Shown: positions 7,300 through 15,953, counted from the stretch's first letter. The stretch: 64,000 bases of DNA from Pelomonas candidula (GCF_043555985.1 NZ_JBIGIC010000002.1:372001-436000); one strand, 5' to 3'. Notes: generated from the letters alone by a model not told the origin. Translations and numbers: made by a program.

Positions 7300-8213
7300 C
7301 GGCGAACGCCGTCCGACTGCTGATCTGTCTCGCAGCTGTCGTGGCGACCGGCGCCCTCAGCGCTGATGCGCGAGCACATGTCATGGCCTTCCAGCCGTTT
7401 CACTGGCAGGTTGGCAGCCTCGGCGGGTTGCCTCCGGCACCCTTGGCCCTGCTGGTGCCGGTCAAGCTGGGCGAGCGCGCCTGCGACATGCAGCTCGACA
7501 CCGGCGCCAGTGCGGCGGTGATCTGGCATACGGCGCCAGAGCAGGATGAGCCCCGGAGGCCGCTGAAGCTGCGTCTGGGCGAGCTGGAGACCGAGCTTGA
7601 AGTCGGATCGGCGACACAGCGCTCGATTGACGAATGCGTCTCGGGCAGTCCAGTCGGTACCCTGGGCAATGCCTTTTTCGAGCGCGGCACGCTGACCCTG
7701 GACGTCGCGCACCAACGGCTGGCCTGGCAGGCCGGTTCCACCCTTGACAACCAGCCGCGGGCCCGGCGCTTCTTCTATGCCGCGCCTGCACTCCAGGAAG
7801 GATGGATCCAAGCCGGCGGGCACATCTTCATCGAGCTGGACGTCCAACAGGCCGGCAAAGGCTACGGAATGCTGGACACCGGCGCAGCATCCGCGGAGAT
7901 CGGCGTGATGGACGCTCCATGGTGGGCACAGCTCACGGGGTCTGCCGCGATGCAGGGCCCCCACATCACCAACTTCACCATGCCCTCATGGGGCCGCTCA
8001 CTTGCCTGCGCGTCCGCGCCGACGGTTGCGGCGGTCAGCATCGACGGCTTCGGCCCCCTGGTGCGGCGGGCCACCTACTGCCCCACACTGGGCTTCCAGC
8101 CAACCATCCGCGTGATCGGCCTGGTGGGCCTGGCTCCGTTCATGCACAGCGTCTTGACCATCGACTACCCCGGCCGACGCTGGATGGTCGAGGCGGCAGC
8201 GCCGTCGCCGTGA
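7296..8213 (+). CDS. Exported protein with two aspartic-protease (DTG) lobes
   Basis: A 305-residue protein with a signal peptide (residues 1-27, cut near ADARA). It contains two retropepsin/pepsin-type units. Lobe 1 has D68-T-G-A and a hydrophobic-hydrophobic-Gly segment (SPVGTLGNAFF, 118-128) followed by LTLDVAHQRLAW. Lobe 2 has D194-T-G-A and VIGLVGLAPF (273-282) followed by LTIDYPGRRWMV. Single-chain bilobed aspartic peptidases are normal in eukaryotes but rare in bacteria, where one-lobe dimers dominate. Peptidase activity is inferred from the motifs. Its ATG overlaps the bpt stop, so it is co-translated with the N-degron transferases although it should act outside the cytoplasm. Confidence 0.75.
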   Translation: MTANAVRLLICLAAVVATGALSADARAHVMAFQPFHWQVGSLGGLPPAPLALLVPVKLGERACDMQLDTGASAAVIWHTAPEQDEPRRPLKLRLGELETELEVGSATQRSIDECVSGSPVGTLGNAFFERGTLTLDVAHQRLAWQAGSTLDNQPRARRFFYAAPALQEGWIQAGGHIFIELDVQQAGKGYGMLDTGAASAEIGVMDAPWWAQLTGSAAMQGPHITNFTMPSWGRSLACASAPTVAAVSIDGFGPLVRRATYCPTLGFQPTIRVIGLVGLAPFMHSVLTIDYPGRRWMVEAAAPSP

Positions 8214-8277
8214 GATGAACCGACCGCCGGGTTTCGCGACGGTCACACCCGCCCTGCATCCGATGGCCCTGCCGAAT

Positions 8278-9540
8278 TCAGACCAGCACTTCCACGCAGG
8301 CCGGATGGCCCAGGAAGCCCTCGGGGCTGGCGCTGCGGCCATAAGCACCGCTCTGGTAGACGACCGCGAGATCACCGATCTCGCCCTTGGCCATGTCCAT
8401 GCGGTCGGCCAGCAAGTCCAGCGGCGTGCACAGCGGGCCGACGACGCTGGCGGCCTCCGTCGCCATCTCGCGACGACCTTGCGGCTCGACGGACGCCGGG
8501 TAGTTCTTGCGAAGCACCTGGCCGAAGTTGCCCGAGGCCGACAGGTGGTGATGCAGGCCTCCGTCCGCCACCAGGAAAACCTGGCCGCGCGAGACCTTGC
8601 GGTCGACGATGCGGCTCACGTAGACACCCGCCTCGCCGACGAAGTAGCGGCCCAGCTCGATGACCAGCTTGGCTGCCGGCAAATCGGTCTTGGCACGGGC
8701 CTGCAGCGCGGCGAGGTTGTCGGCGATGGGTGACAGGTCCAGCCGCGCCTCGCCCGGGAAGTAGGGAATGCCGAAGCCGCCGCCGAGGTTCAGGAACCTG
8801 ACTGGCGCCGGTGCGGCCTCGGCCAGACGCAACGCGAGCTCGTAGCTCTTCTGCTGCGCCTCGCAGATCGCCTCGGCCTTGAGGTTCTGCGAGCCGGCGA
8901 ATAGGTGGAAGCCCTCGAAGGCCACACCATCACCGCTCAGCCGGCCGACCTCCGCCAGCACCTCGGGCAGCGCCTCGGCGTCGATGCCGAACTGCTTGGG
9001 ACCGCCGCTCATGCGCATGCCCGAGCCCTTCAGCTCGAAGTCGGGGTTCACGCGCAAGGCAACGCGCGCCGGCAGGCCCAGGCGCTGCGATGCCCGCGCC
9101 AGCGGTGCCAGTTCACGCACCGACTCCACGTTGACCAGCACGCCCGCCGCAACCGCCTGTCCCAGCTCGATGTCGCGCTTGCCGGGGCCGGCGAAGCTGA
9201 TCTCGTGCGGGTCGGCGCCGGCGTTCAGCGCCACCTGCAGCTCGCCAGCCGACGCCACGTCGATGCCGTCCACCAGCCCAGCCATCAGTTGCACCAGCGC
9301 CGGCATCGGGTTGGCCTTCATCGCGTAGTGCAACTCGATGCCCTTGGGCAGCGCGGCGCGCAACTCGGCGACACGAGCCTTCAACAGCCCGCGGTCGTAG
9401 GCATAGAACGGCGTCTGGCCGACGCGCTCCGCGAGCACCGACAGCCGCTGGCCGCCGACGAGCAGTTCGCCGTTGGCGTCACGCGGGAAGAGGACGGGGG
9501 CGTGCTCCAGCGCGCGCTTCGGGATCACGGGTTCAGTCAT
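8278..9540 (-). CDS. PLP-dependent decarboxylase, exosortase A system-associated
   Basis: A 420-residue alanine-racemase-fold decarboxylase related to diaminopimelate and ornithine decarboxylases. The PLP lysine lies in LHYAMKANPMPALV (about residue 72); the glycine loop is FLNLGGGFGIPYFPGE; the active-site cysteine block is VVGPLCTPLDLLADRM, and the C-terminal SGAYGRSASPEGFLGHP is conserved. Family resemblance and neighbours match the decarboxylase regularly found with exosortase A, an AMP ligase and an ACP. Its substrate is unknown. The ATG at 9540 overlaps the ligase stop (ATGA). Confidence 0.93.
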   Translation of the reverse strand: MTEPVIPKRALEHAPVLFPRDANGELLVGGQRLSVLAERVGQTPFYAYDRGLLKARVAELRAALPKGIELHYAMKANPMPALVQLMAGLVDGIDVASAGELQVALNAGADPHEISFAGPGKRDIELGQAVAAGVLVNVESVRELAPLARASQRLGLPARVALRVNPDFELKGSGMRMSGGPKQFGIDAEALPEVLAEVGRLSGDGVAFEGFHLFAGSQNLKAEAICEAQQKSYELALRLAEAAPAPVRFLNLGGGFGIPYFPGEARLDLSPIADNLAALQARAKTDLPAAKLVIELGRYFVGEAGVYVSRIVDRKVSRGQVFLVADGGLHHHLSASGNFGQVLRKNYPASVEPQGRREMATEAASVVGPLCTPLDLLADRMDMAKGEIGDLAVVYQSGAYGRSASPEGFLGHPACVEVLV

Positions 9541-11126
9541 GCGGCGTTTCGTTCGAGCCAGTCGGTCGACAGCGTCTTGCGGTCGATCTTGCCGTTGGGG
9601 TTGCGCGGCAGCGGGCCGGTCCGTGCATCGATGCCGTGCGGCACCATGTAGGCCGGCATGCGCGCCTTGCAGGCGGCGGTCAGCGCGGCCAGATCCAGTT
9701 CGGCGGCGCCTTCCGGCGGCGTGGCAATGACCTGGATGCTCTGGCCCAGCGTGTCGTGATAGACGCCGAAGGCCACGCACTCGCCGACCAGGCCGGTCGC
9801 GTACAACACCTCTTCGACCTCGGTCGGGCTGACGCGGTAGCCCGAGGTCTTCATCATCTCGTCACGGCGGCCGACGAAGTACAGGAAGCCTTCGGCATCG
9901 CGCTTCACCGTGTCGCCCGAGAACACGGCGAACTCGGGCAGTTGCAGGCCACCTTCACGCCCGCCGACGCCGACCGGCAGCGGCTTGTAGCGCTCAGCCG
10001 TCTTCTCGGCGTCGTTCCAGTAGCCAAGGCCCACCAGCGCGCCACGGTGCACCAGTTCGCCCGGCTCGTCCGGCGCGCATTCCGTGCCGTCCTCGCGCAG
10101 CACGAGGATCTCGGCGTTGGGGATGGCCTTACCGATGGAGTCCGGCCGGCGGTCGACCTCGCTGGGCGGCAGGTAGGTCGAGCGAAAGGCCTCGGTCAGC
10201 CCGTACATCAGGAAGGGCTGGGCCGACGGCGCCTTGGCGCGCAGCAGATCCAGCGTCGCCCTCGGCATGCGGCCGCCGGTGTTGGCGAAGTAGCGCAGGT
10301 TGGCGTCGATGGCGGCAGGCCACTCCAGCTGCGTCAGCTGGATGTACAGCGGCGGCACAGCGGTCAGGCCCGTGACCTTCTCGCGCTCCATCGCCTTCAG
10401 CACGTCGCGAGGCAGCAGGTAGTTCAGCAGCACGACACGCGCGCCGCTGTGGAAGCCTGTCGTCAGCTGGCTGAAGCCGGCGTCGAAGGACAGCGGCAGC
10501 GCGGCCAGCAGCGTGTCGCTGGCGCGGTTCTCCAGGTAGCTGGCCACGCTCTTGCCACCGGCCACCATGTTGCGGTGCGACAGCACGACCCCCTTGGGCC
10601 GGCCCGTGGAGCCGGACGTGTAGAGGATGGCCGTCATGTCCGTGTCGATGACGCGGTGTCCGGCAGCGGCAGGCACCGCCAGCAACTGGGCCCAGTCATG
10701 CACGGGCACCGGCGCCGAACCGGCACCGCTGGTCAGCACGACGTGGCGCAGCGAGGGGCATTGCGTCAGCACATCACCCAGCTGCGCCAGCCGCTCGGGC
10801 GACGTGACCAGCACGCGCACATCGCAGTCGCGCAGGATGAAGCCGACCTGCTCGGGCTTGAGCAGCGGGTTCAGCGGCACGAACACGCCGCCGGCGGCCG
10901 GCGCGCCGAAGCTGGCGACGACGGTCTCGAAGCGCTTTTCGAGGTAGATCGCGACCCGTTCTCCACGGGCCAGTCCCAGCTGCATCAGGCCGCCGGCAAA
11001 GCCGCGCACGGCGGCATCCAGCTCGCCGTAGCTCAGCGTCGCCGCGCCATAGGTCAGGGCCGGGGCGTCGGGCGTGCGCTCGGCGGCAACGGCCACCAAC
11101 TCGTGAAGCAACGTGGATTCGGGCAT
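9537..11126 (-). CDS. Acyl-CoA ligase (AMP-forming), exosortase A system-associated
   Basis: A 529-residue ANL-superfamily adenylating enzyme. It has the phosphate loop AILYTSGSTGRPKGVVLSHR (about 165-184), the core FLMYGLTEAFRSTYLPP, the hinge region YFVGRRDEMMKTSGYRVSP and the catalytic lysine in NPNGKIDRKTL near the C-terminus. In exosortase A loci this enzyme is paired with the decarboxylase downstream and a free acyl carrier protein, here divergently transcribed at 11248. Together they look able to activate an acid and load it onto the carrier, but the acid is not known. Confidence 0.93.
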   Translation of the reverse strand: MPESTLLHELVAVAAERTPDAPALTYGAATLSYGELDAAVRGFAGGLMQLGLARGERVAIYLEKRFETVVASFGAPAAGGVFVPLNPLLKPEQVGFILRDCDVRVLVTSPERLAQLGDVLTQCPSLRHVVLTSGAGSAPVPVHDWAQLLAVPAAAGHRVIDTDMTAILYTSGSTGRPKGVVLSHRNMVAGGKSVASYLENRASDTLLAALPLSFDAGFSQLTTGFHSGARVVLLNYLLPRDVLKAMEREKVTGLTAVPPLYIQLTQLEWPAAIDANLRYFANTGGRMPRATLDLLRAKAPSAQPFLMYGLTEAFRSTYLPPSEVDRRPDSIGKAIPNAEILVLREDGTECAPDEPGELVHRGALVGLGYWNDAEKTAERYKPLPVGVGGREGGLQLPEFAVFSGDTVKRDAEGFLYFVGRRDEMMKTSGYRVSPTEVEEVLYATGLVGECVAFGVYHDTLGQSIQVIATPPEGAAELDLAALTAACKARMPAYMVPHGIDARTGPLPRNPNGKIDRKTLSTDWLERNAA

Positions 11127-11163
11127 GGACGAGGGTCGGATCAGAGTGAAAAAAGTATCTCAC

Positions 11164-11209
11164 GCGCCCCCGAGGCCGAGGGGTGCCCTCCCCGGAGGCG
11201 AGGGGGCGC
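11164..11209. repeat. Imperfect palindrome between divergent XrtA genes
   Basis: GCGCCCCC (11164-11171) and GGGGGCGC (11202-11209) are perfect 8-bp outer arms, with a partly complementary GC-rich interior. It fills most of the 121-bp gap between the ligase and the ACP, where promoters for both should lie. It resembles the other GC-rich palindromes near 12.3, 34.6 and 36.3 kb only loosely. Confidence 0.55.
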
Positions 11210-11247
11210 GCCGCTAAACTGCGCGGCTTGATTTTTGGACGCTAGAG

Positions 11248-11505
11248 ATGGACAACGCCCAAGTCCTCGGCCATGTGCAGAGGCTTCTCGACGACGTGCT
11301 GAGCCTGAACGGCCGCGCCCAGACCTTCACCCGCGACACCGCCCTACTCGGCGCCCTGCCCGAGCTGGACTCGATGGCGGTGGTCAGCCTGATCACCGCG
11401 ATGGAGGAGCAGCTGGGCCTGGTCGTCGACGATGACGACATCGACGGCGACACCTTCGCCACGGTCGGCTCGCTGGCGGACTTCGTCGCCGCCCGGCTGG
11501 GTTGA
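11248..11505 (+). CDS. Acyl carrier protein, exosortase A system-associated
   Basis: An 85-residue acidic ACP. The phosphopantetheine serine lies in PELDSMAVVSLI (about residue 42), and helix 3 is highly acidic (VVDDDDIDGD). It starts the plus-strand operon running to 19 kb. It probably serves the AMP ligase encoded divergently and one of the acyl-modifying enzymes of the locus. Its stop overlaps the TTG start of the next gene. Confidence 0.92.
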   Translation: MDNAQVLGHVQRLLDDVLSLNGRAQTFTRDTALLGALPELDSMAVVSLITAMEEQLGLVVDDDDIDGDTFATVGSLADFVAARLG

Positions 11506-12314
11506 TCCCGCACGCCGACGTCTTCTTCCTGCCCGCCGGCAACGGCGAGCAGCGGCTGTGCCTTTTCCATTCACCAGCCGGGACACCTCGCAGCAAGGTG
11601 CTGTACCTGCACCCGTTTGCCGAGGAGATGAACAAATCGCGCCGCATGGCCGCCCTGGCCTGCCGCGCGCTGGCCGAGGCCGGCCACGCCGTGCTGCAGA
11701 TCGACCTGCGCGGCTGCGGGGACTCCTCAGCCGACTTCGGCGATGCCAGCTGGGCAGACTGGCAGGCCGACGTGCGTCTCGCGCTGGCCGAGCTGGACCG
11801 GCGTGTTCCCGATTCGGATGCTGCGCCGCTGTGGCTGTGGAGTCTGCGCGCCGGCGCGCTGCTGGCCGCGGCTGACTGGGGCCGGCCAGTGAACCACCTC
11901 GTCTGGCAGCCGATGACCAACGGCAAGCTGGCACTGCAGCAGTTCCTGCGCCTGAAGTTGGCTGCAGAGATGGCCAGCGGCGCCAGCAAGGGCCTGATGG
12001 ACCAGTTGAAGACCGAACTGGCGGCCGGCAGGCCGGTCGAGATTGCCGGCTACCGGCTGGGCTCCGCACTGGCCTCTGGCCTGGAATCAGCCAAGTTCGC
12101 GCCCACCGGCGCGCCAGGCCGCGTCGAATGGCTGGAACTCAGTACCCGCGACGACGCGACGCTGACGCCGGTCAGCGAGCAGGCCATCAAGAGCTGGCAA
12201 GACGCGGGCTGGACGGTCCGTCCGCAGATCGTGCAGGGCCCGGGTTTCTGGGCGACCAGCGAGATCGAACTCGCACCGGCACTGATCGCCCGCACCGTGG
12301 AGGCGCTGTCATGA
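11502..12314 (+). CDS. Alpha/beta hydrolase, exosortase A system-associated type 2
   Basis: A 270-residue alpha/beta hydrolase-fold protein beginning MIPHADVFFLPAGNG. It shows the oxyanion strand VLYLHPFAEEMNKSRR, then IDLRGCGDSSADFGD, and a nucleophile-elbow-like WLWSLRAGALLA. Its make-up and place between an ACP and a second hydrolase match the paired hydrolases of XrtA loci. The start is TTG at 11502, overlapping the ACP stop. The substrate is unknown; a thioesterase role on the ACP is plausible. Confidence 0.9.
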   Translation: MIPHADVFFLPAGNGEQRLCLFHSPAGTPRSKVLYLHPFAEEMNKSRRMAALACRALAEAGHAVLQIDLRGCGDSSADFGDASWADWQADVRLALAELDRRVPDSDAAPLWLWSLRAGALLAAADWGRPVNHLVWQPMTNGKLALQQFLRLKLAAEMASGASKGLMDQLKTELAAGRPVEIAGYRLGSALASGLESAKFAPTGAPGRVEWLELSTRDDATLTPVSEQAIKSWQDAGWTVRPQIVQGPGFWATSEIELAPALIARTVEALS

Positions 12315-13237
12315 CGCAGCCCCCACGCTCACCAGGCTCGCTGCCCCCCGAGGGGGCGGCCAGCGGCTTCGGGCGGCCGGGCACCGCTGGCAACGAGTCG
12401 GTGCTGCGCTTCGCCTGCGAAGGTGAGCCACTGGTCGGCATCCTGGCCGAGCCCGAAGGCATGCCGGCCGAAGTGGGCGTGCTCATCATCGTCGGCGGCC
12501 CGCAATACCGCGCCGGCAGCCACCGCCAGTTCACGCTGCTGGCCCGCCACCTGGCCGCCAACGGTTTCGTGGCGCTGCGCTTCGACTACCGCAGCATGGG
12601 CGACAGCCCCGGCGAGACGCGTGACTTCCTGGCCGTCGATGCCGACATCGCCGCCGCCATCGACGCCCTGCTGGCCGCGCGCCCGGCGCTCAAGCGCGTG
12701 GTGCTGTGGGGCCTGTGCGACGCCGCCTCGGCCGCCCTGCTCTACCTCGACTCGACCCGTGATGCACGCGTCGCCGGCGTCGCGCTGCTCAACCCCTGGG
12801 TCCGCTCCGCCGCGACGCTGGCCCAGACCCACGTCAAGCACTACTACTGGCGCCGGCTGCGCCAGCCCGAGTTCTGGCTCAAGCTGCTGAAGGGCGGCAT
12901 CGGCGGGACCGCGCTGCGCACGCTGGCGAGCAACCTGCGCCTGGCCCGTGGCGCCGGCAGGAAGGCGTCTGACAGCCGCAGCTTCCAGGACCGCATGGCC
13001 GCGGGGCTGCGCGGCTTCGACGGGCCGGCCCTACTGATCCTCAGCGGCGATGACTACACTGCGCGGGAGTTCGGCCTGCACGTCGAAGCCTCGCCTGCGT
13101 GGGCGGGCTTGCTGGGCACGCCCCGACTGCAGAGGGAAGCTCTGGTGCAGGCCGACCACACCTTTTCTGACCCACACCAGGCGGCCACCGTCGAGGCGAT
13201 CACGCTGAGCTGGCTGGACAAGATCCGAGTGAGATGA
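12311..13237 (+). CDS. Alpha/beta hydrolase, exosortase A system-associated type 1, with repeat-encoded N-terminus
   Basis: A 308-residue hydrolase. The domain begins around residue 31 (VLRFACEGEPLVGILAEP), followed by GGPQYRAGSHRQF, RFDYRSMGDSPGE and the nucleophile elbow LWGLCDAASAAL, where cysteine (C136) takes the usual serine place. A late aspartate (LILSGDDYTA) and histidine (VQADHTFSD) complete a triad. Residues 4-24 are encoded by a 64-bp dispersed repeat (12319-12382) and have no counterpart in the fold. The ATG overlaps the upstream stop; a start at a GTG near residue 31 is possible. Confidence 0.9.
   Translation: MTQPPRSPGSLPPEGAASGFGRPGTAGNESVLRFACEGEPLVGILAEPEGMPAEVGVLIIVGGPQYRAGSHRQFTLLARHLAANGFVALRFDYRSMGDSPGETRDFLAVDADIAAAIDALLAARPALKRVVLWGLCDAASAALLYLDSTRDARVAGVALLNPWVRSAATLAQTHVKHYYWRRLRQPEFWLKLLKGGIGGTALRTLASNLRLARGAGRKASDSRSFQDRMAAGLRGFDGPALLILSGDDYTAREFGLHVEASPAWAGLLGTPRLQREALVQADHTFSDPHQAATVEAITLSWLDKIRVR
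12319..12382 (+). repeat. Dispersed 64-bp GC-rich repeat, copy A
   Basis: Starts GCCCCCACGCTC and ends GGCTTCGGGCGGCCGGGC, with the internal palindrome CCCCCCGAGGGGGC. It matches copy B (36270-36334, opposite strand) along its whole length with scattered substitutions. It lies inside the reading frame of the type 1 hydrolase and adds about 21 residues. Confidence 0.7.
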
Positions 13238-13908
13238 AGATGAAAGTCATCCTGCCCTATCTGATGGTTTCGGTGTTCGCAGCCCATGCCCTGCCCGCCG
13301 CGGCGGACGCGAACACCGAGAGGGAATGCGGCTCGCTGGAGTGGAACTACGGGCCGTATGACTACCGGACCATGACGCCTCATCAGCGCAAGCTGGTCGA
13401 GGCTGCCCACTTCACGCCCAGCACGGAGAACCTGACCGAGTCGGCCACCGGCAATTTCGGCGCGGACATCAAGTACACGCTGAGCGTCTTTCCGAACCAT
13501 CCGCGGGCGCTGCTGGCCATGGAACGCCTCGTCGCGAAGGAAAAAAGCGACCCGCCGTCCGGCGCGAAGTACACGATGGAGTGCTTCTACGAGCGGGCGC
13601 TGCGCTACAAGCCCGACGACCCGGTGCCGCGCATGCTCTACGTGAGCTATCTGATCCGGAACAACCGGCTGGAAGACGCGCACCGTCACCTCGAGTACGT
13701 CGTCGAGAAAACGGAAGAGAGCCCGCTGACCCAGTTCAACGCCGGGATGCTCTATTTCGACATGAAGGACTACGACCGGGCGTTGATCCAGGCGCACCGT
13801 GCCATCGCCCTGGGCTCGGATCGCCGCGAACTGCGTGATCGGCTGGCGTCGGTCGGCCGCTGGGTGGAGCCGCCGCCGGCCGCGCCCGCCTCGGCCGCTT
13901 CGCAATAA
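13234..13908 (+). CDS. Exported TPR-like protein of unknown function
   Basis: A 224-residue protein with a signal peptide (about 1-24, ending HALPAAADA) and helical repeats of TPR type in the second half (PRMLYVSYLIRNNRLEDAHRH, FNAGMLYFDMKDYDRALIQAHRAIALG). The tail is rich in Pro and Ala. The N-terminal part contains two cysteines and MTPHQRKLVEAAHF. Its ATG overlaps the stop of the type 1 hydrolase; a second ATG lies at 13240. It may be a periplasmic partner of the polysaccharide machinery. No named family recognised. Confidence 0.8.
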   Translation: MKMKVILPYLMVSVFAAHALPAAADANTERECGSLEWNYGPYDYRTMTPHQRKLVEAAHFTPSTENLTESATGNFGADIKYTLSVFPNHPRALLAMERLVAKEKSDPPSGAKYTMECFYERALRYKPDDPVPRMLYVSYLIRNNRLEDAHRHLEYVVEKTEESPLTQFNAGMLYFDMKDYDRALIQAHRAIALGSDRRELRDRLASVGRWVEPPPAAPASAASQ

Positions 13909-13911
13909 CGC

Positions 13912-14853
13912 ATGACCGCCCTGCCACGAGTCAGCGTCGTCATCCCCTGCTTCAACGCGGAGCGCTACATCGCATCGACATTGCGGGCCGTGCAGGCCCA
14001 GTCCGGCGCCCAGTTGGAAATCATCGTCGTCGACGATGGCTCGACGGACAGCTCGGCAGCGCTGATCGAGCGGGACTTTCCCGAGGTTCGCCTGTTGCGG
14101 CGCGCCAATGCCGGCGTTGCCGCGGCGCGCAATGCCGGCATTGCTGCGGCGACGGCCGAATGGGTTGCCTTCTGCGATGCCGACGACATCTGGCTGCAGG
14201 GCAAACTTGCCGCGCAGTTCGCCGCCATGGACAAAGCACCCGGCTGCCGCATGAGCTACACGGCGTGGGAAGTCTGGTTCAGCGACGCTGCAGAGCCGGA
14301 ATCAGCGCTGCTGCAGCGGCTGGCCACGGAAGACTCGGGCCCGAAATGGTCCGGCGCAACCGGTTGGCTCTATCCCGAACTGCTGCTGGACTGCGTCGTC
14401 TGGACCTCCACCGTGCTGATGCAGCGCAGCCTGCTGAACGAGATCGGCGACTTCGACACCAGCTTGCGCATCGGCGAGGACTATGACCTGTGGCTGCGTG
14501 CCTCGCGCGTCACCCGCATCGAACGCGTCGCCCGGCCACTGGCGCTCTATCGGCAACACCCCGCCAGCATCACCCGCAGTGCGCCACGCGACAACTATAG
14601 GGGCCGTGTCGTGCAGCGTGCCCTGGATACCTGGGGCCTCGTCGGTCCGGATGGACGCGTCGCCGATGTCGCCGCCGTGCGTGCCGAACTGGCCAGCAGC
14701 TGGAGTCAGTTCGCCTACGTTCAGTTGCAAGCCGGTCAGCGGCATGCCGCGCGCAGCAGCGTGCGGGAAGCCTTGCGCGTGCAACCGGGGCACTGGCCAG
14801 GCTGGAAGCTGCTGCTGCGCTCATGCCTGCCGGGGATGGGACGCAACGCATGA
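13912..14853 (+). CDS. Glycosyltransferase family 2
   Basis: A 313-residue GT-A inverting glycosyltransferase. The nucleotide-sugar site is VSVVIPCFNAERYI (8-21) and IIVVDDGSTDSS, the metal-binding DxD is FCDADDIWL (about 84-92), and the acceptor-side acidic motif is RIGEDYDLWLR. The C-terminal 60 residues are helical. No membrane segment, so it acts at the cytoplasmic face on a lipid-linked oligosaccharide. Overlaps the next gene by ATGA. Confidence 0.93.
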   Translation: MTALPRVSVVIPCFNAERYIASTLRAVQAQSGAQLEIIVVDDGSTDSSAALIERDFPEVRLLRRANAGVAAARNAGIAAATAEWVAFCDADDIWLQGKLAAQFAAMDKAPGCRMSYTAWEVWFSDAAEPESALLQRLATEDSGPKWSGATGWLYPELLLDCVVWTSTVLMQRSLLNEIGDFDTSLRIGEDYDLWLRASRVTRIERVARPLALYRQHPASITRSAPRDNYRGRVVQRALDTWGLVGPDGRVADVAAVRAELASSWSQFAYVQLQAGQRHAARSSVREALRVQPGHWPGWKLLLRSCLPGMGRNA

Positions 14854-15953
14854 AGATCGGCCTCGTTGCCCGCTGCCTGAACACGGCCCATGTGCGCGGC
14901 ATGGGCAAGTACGTCATGGAACTGCTGCGCCAGAGCGGCGACGACATCAGTTGGCATCTCTTCGCCGACGACCCGCGCCACCCGCTGCTGCACCCTGAAG
15001 GCCCCCGCTTCACGCCGGACATCTTCGAGTTCCGCGGGGACCGCTTGCAACTTTGGGAACAGCTCGGGCTGCCGATGCGCGCTCGACGCATGCCGCTGAC
15101 GCTGTTGCATTGCACCGAGGGGGCGTTGCCGCTCTGGCAGCCGCTGCCCACCGTGGTCACGCTGCATGACACGCTGGCGTTCGAAGAGCGCCCGGACACC
15201 GCCGGACAACGTCTCTACTGGGACCACGTCATTCCGGCGGCACTGAAGCGCGCGGCTCACGTCATCACCATCAGCGAGTGTTCGCGGCGCGACATCCTTG
15301 CGCGCTGGCCCGAGCTGGAACCTCGCCTCACCGTCATCCATCACGGCATCGAGACCGCGTACTTCGCGCCGCCCAACGCCCCCATTCCGGCGACGCTGCA
15401 ACAGGCGCTCGGTGGTGCCCGGTATGCCGTCTACGTCGGTGGGCCGATGAAGCGCAAGCGCTTCGACTGGGCCGTTCAGACGTTGGCGGCGCAGCCCGAC
15501 CCATCGCTCAAGCTCGTCGCGTGCGGCTTCGGCGCCAACGCACGCGAGACGGCCCGCCAGGCCTTGCCCCGGGAGTTGCAGGGCCGCGTGCTGTTTGCCG
15601 AGTTCCTGTCCGATGCCGAGCTCCTGGCCCTGTATCGGGACGCGGTGGCGGTGCTGTATCCGACGCTCTACGAGGGCTTCGGCTTCCCGGCCGTGGAGGC
15701 CCAGGCCGCCGGCACGCCCGTGATCTTCAGCCCGCTGGGCAGCCTGACCGAGCTGGTCGGCCCGTTGACGACGCTGGTGCTGGAGAATGACCTGACCGCC
15801 TGGGCGGCCGCTTTGCATGAGGCCGCAACACTGGCCCCAGCAGCCCGCGCTGACAAGGCGGCACGTGCAGGCGCCTGGGCCCAGGGTTTCCGCTGGGAAG
15901 AGAGCTACCGGCGCCATCTGGAGGTCTATCGCCGCGTGGCAGCAGGCCGATGA
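14850..15953 (+). CDS. Glycosyltransferase family 4 (GT-B)
   Basis: A 367-residue GT-B enzyme starting MKIGLVARCLNTAHVRGMGK. The C-terminal half has the family signature LYRDAVAVLYPTLYEGFGFPAVEAQAAG, with the E-x7-E type motif that binds the donor nucleotide, and YVGGPMKRKRFDW at the domain junction. The ATG at 14850 overlaps the previous stop; the ATG at 14823 would lie inside the upstream gene. Donor and acceptor are unknown. Confidence 0.92.
   Translation: MKIGLVARCLNTAHVRGMGKYVMELLRQSGDDISWHLFADDPRHPLLHPEGPRFTPDIFEFRGDRLQLWEQLGLPMRARRMPLTLLHCTEGALPLWQPLPTVVTLHDTLAFEERPDTAGQRLYWDHVIPAALKRAAHVITISECSRRDILARWPELEPRLTVIHHGIETAYFAPPNAPIPATLQQALGGARYAVYVGGPMKRKRFDWAVQTLAAQPDPSLKLVACGFGANARETARQALPRELQGRVLFAEFLSDAELLALYRDAVAVLYPTLYEGFGFPAVEAQAAGTPVIFSPLGSLTELVGPLTTLVLENDLTAWAAALHEAATLAPAARADKAARAGAWAQGFRWEESYRRHLEVYRRVAAGR

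Noticed and set aside
8214..8277. Terminator between convergent genes
   Set aside because: A short GACCG/CGGTC stem exists but has no T-tract and a poor loop.
9636..11231. Long open frame of 531 codons opposite the AMP ligase
   Set aside because: It is a GC-rich shadow frame full of Arg, Gln and His with no domain; the ligase on the other strand has full motifs.
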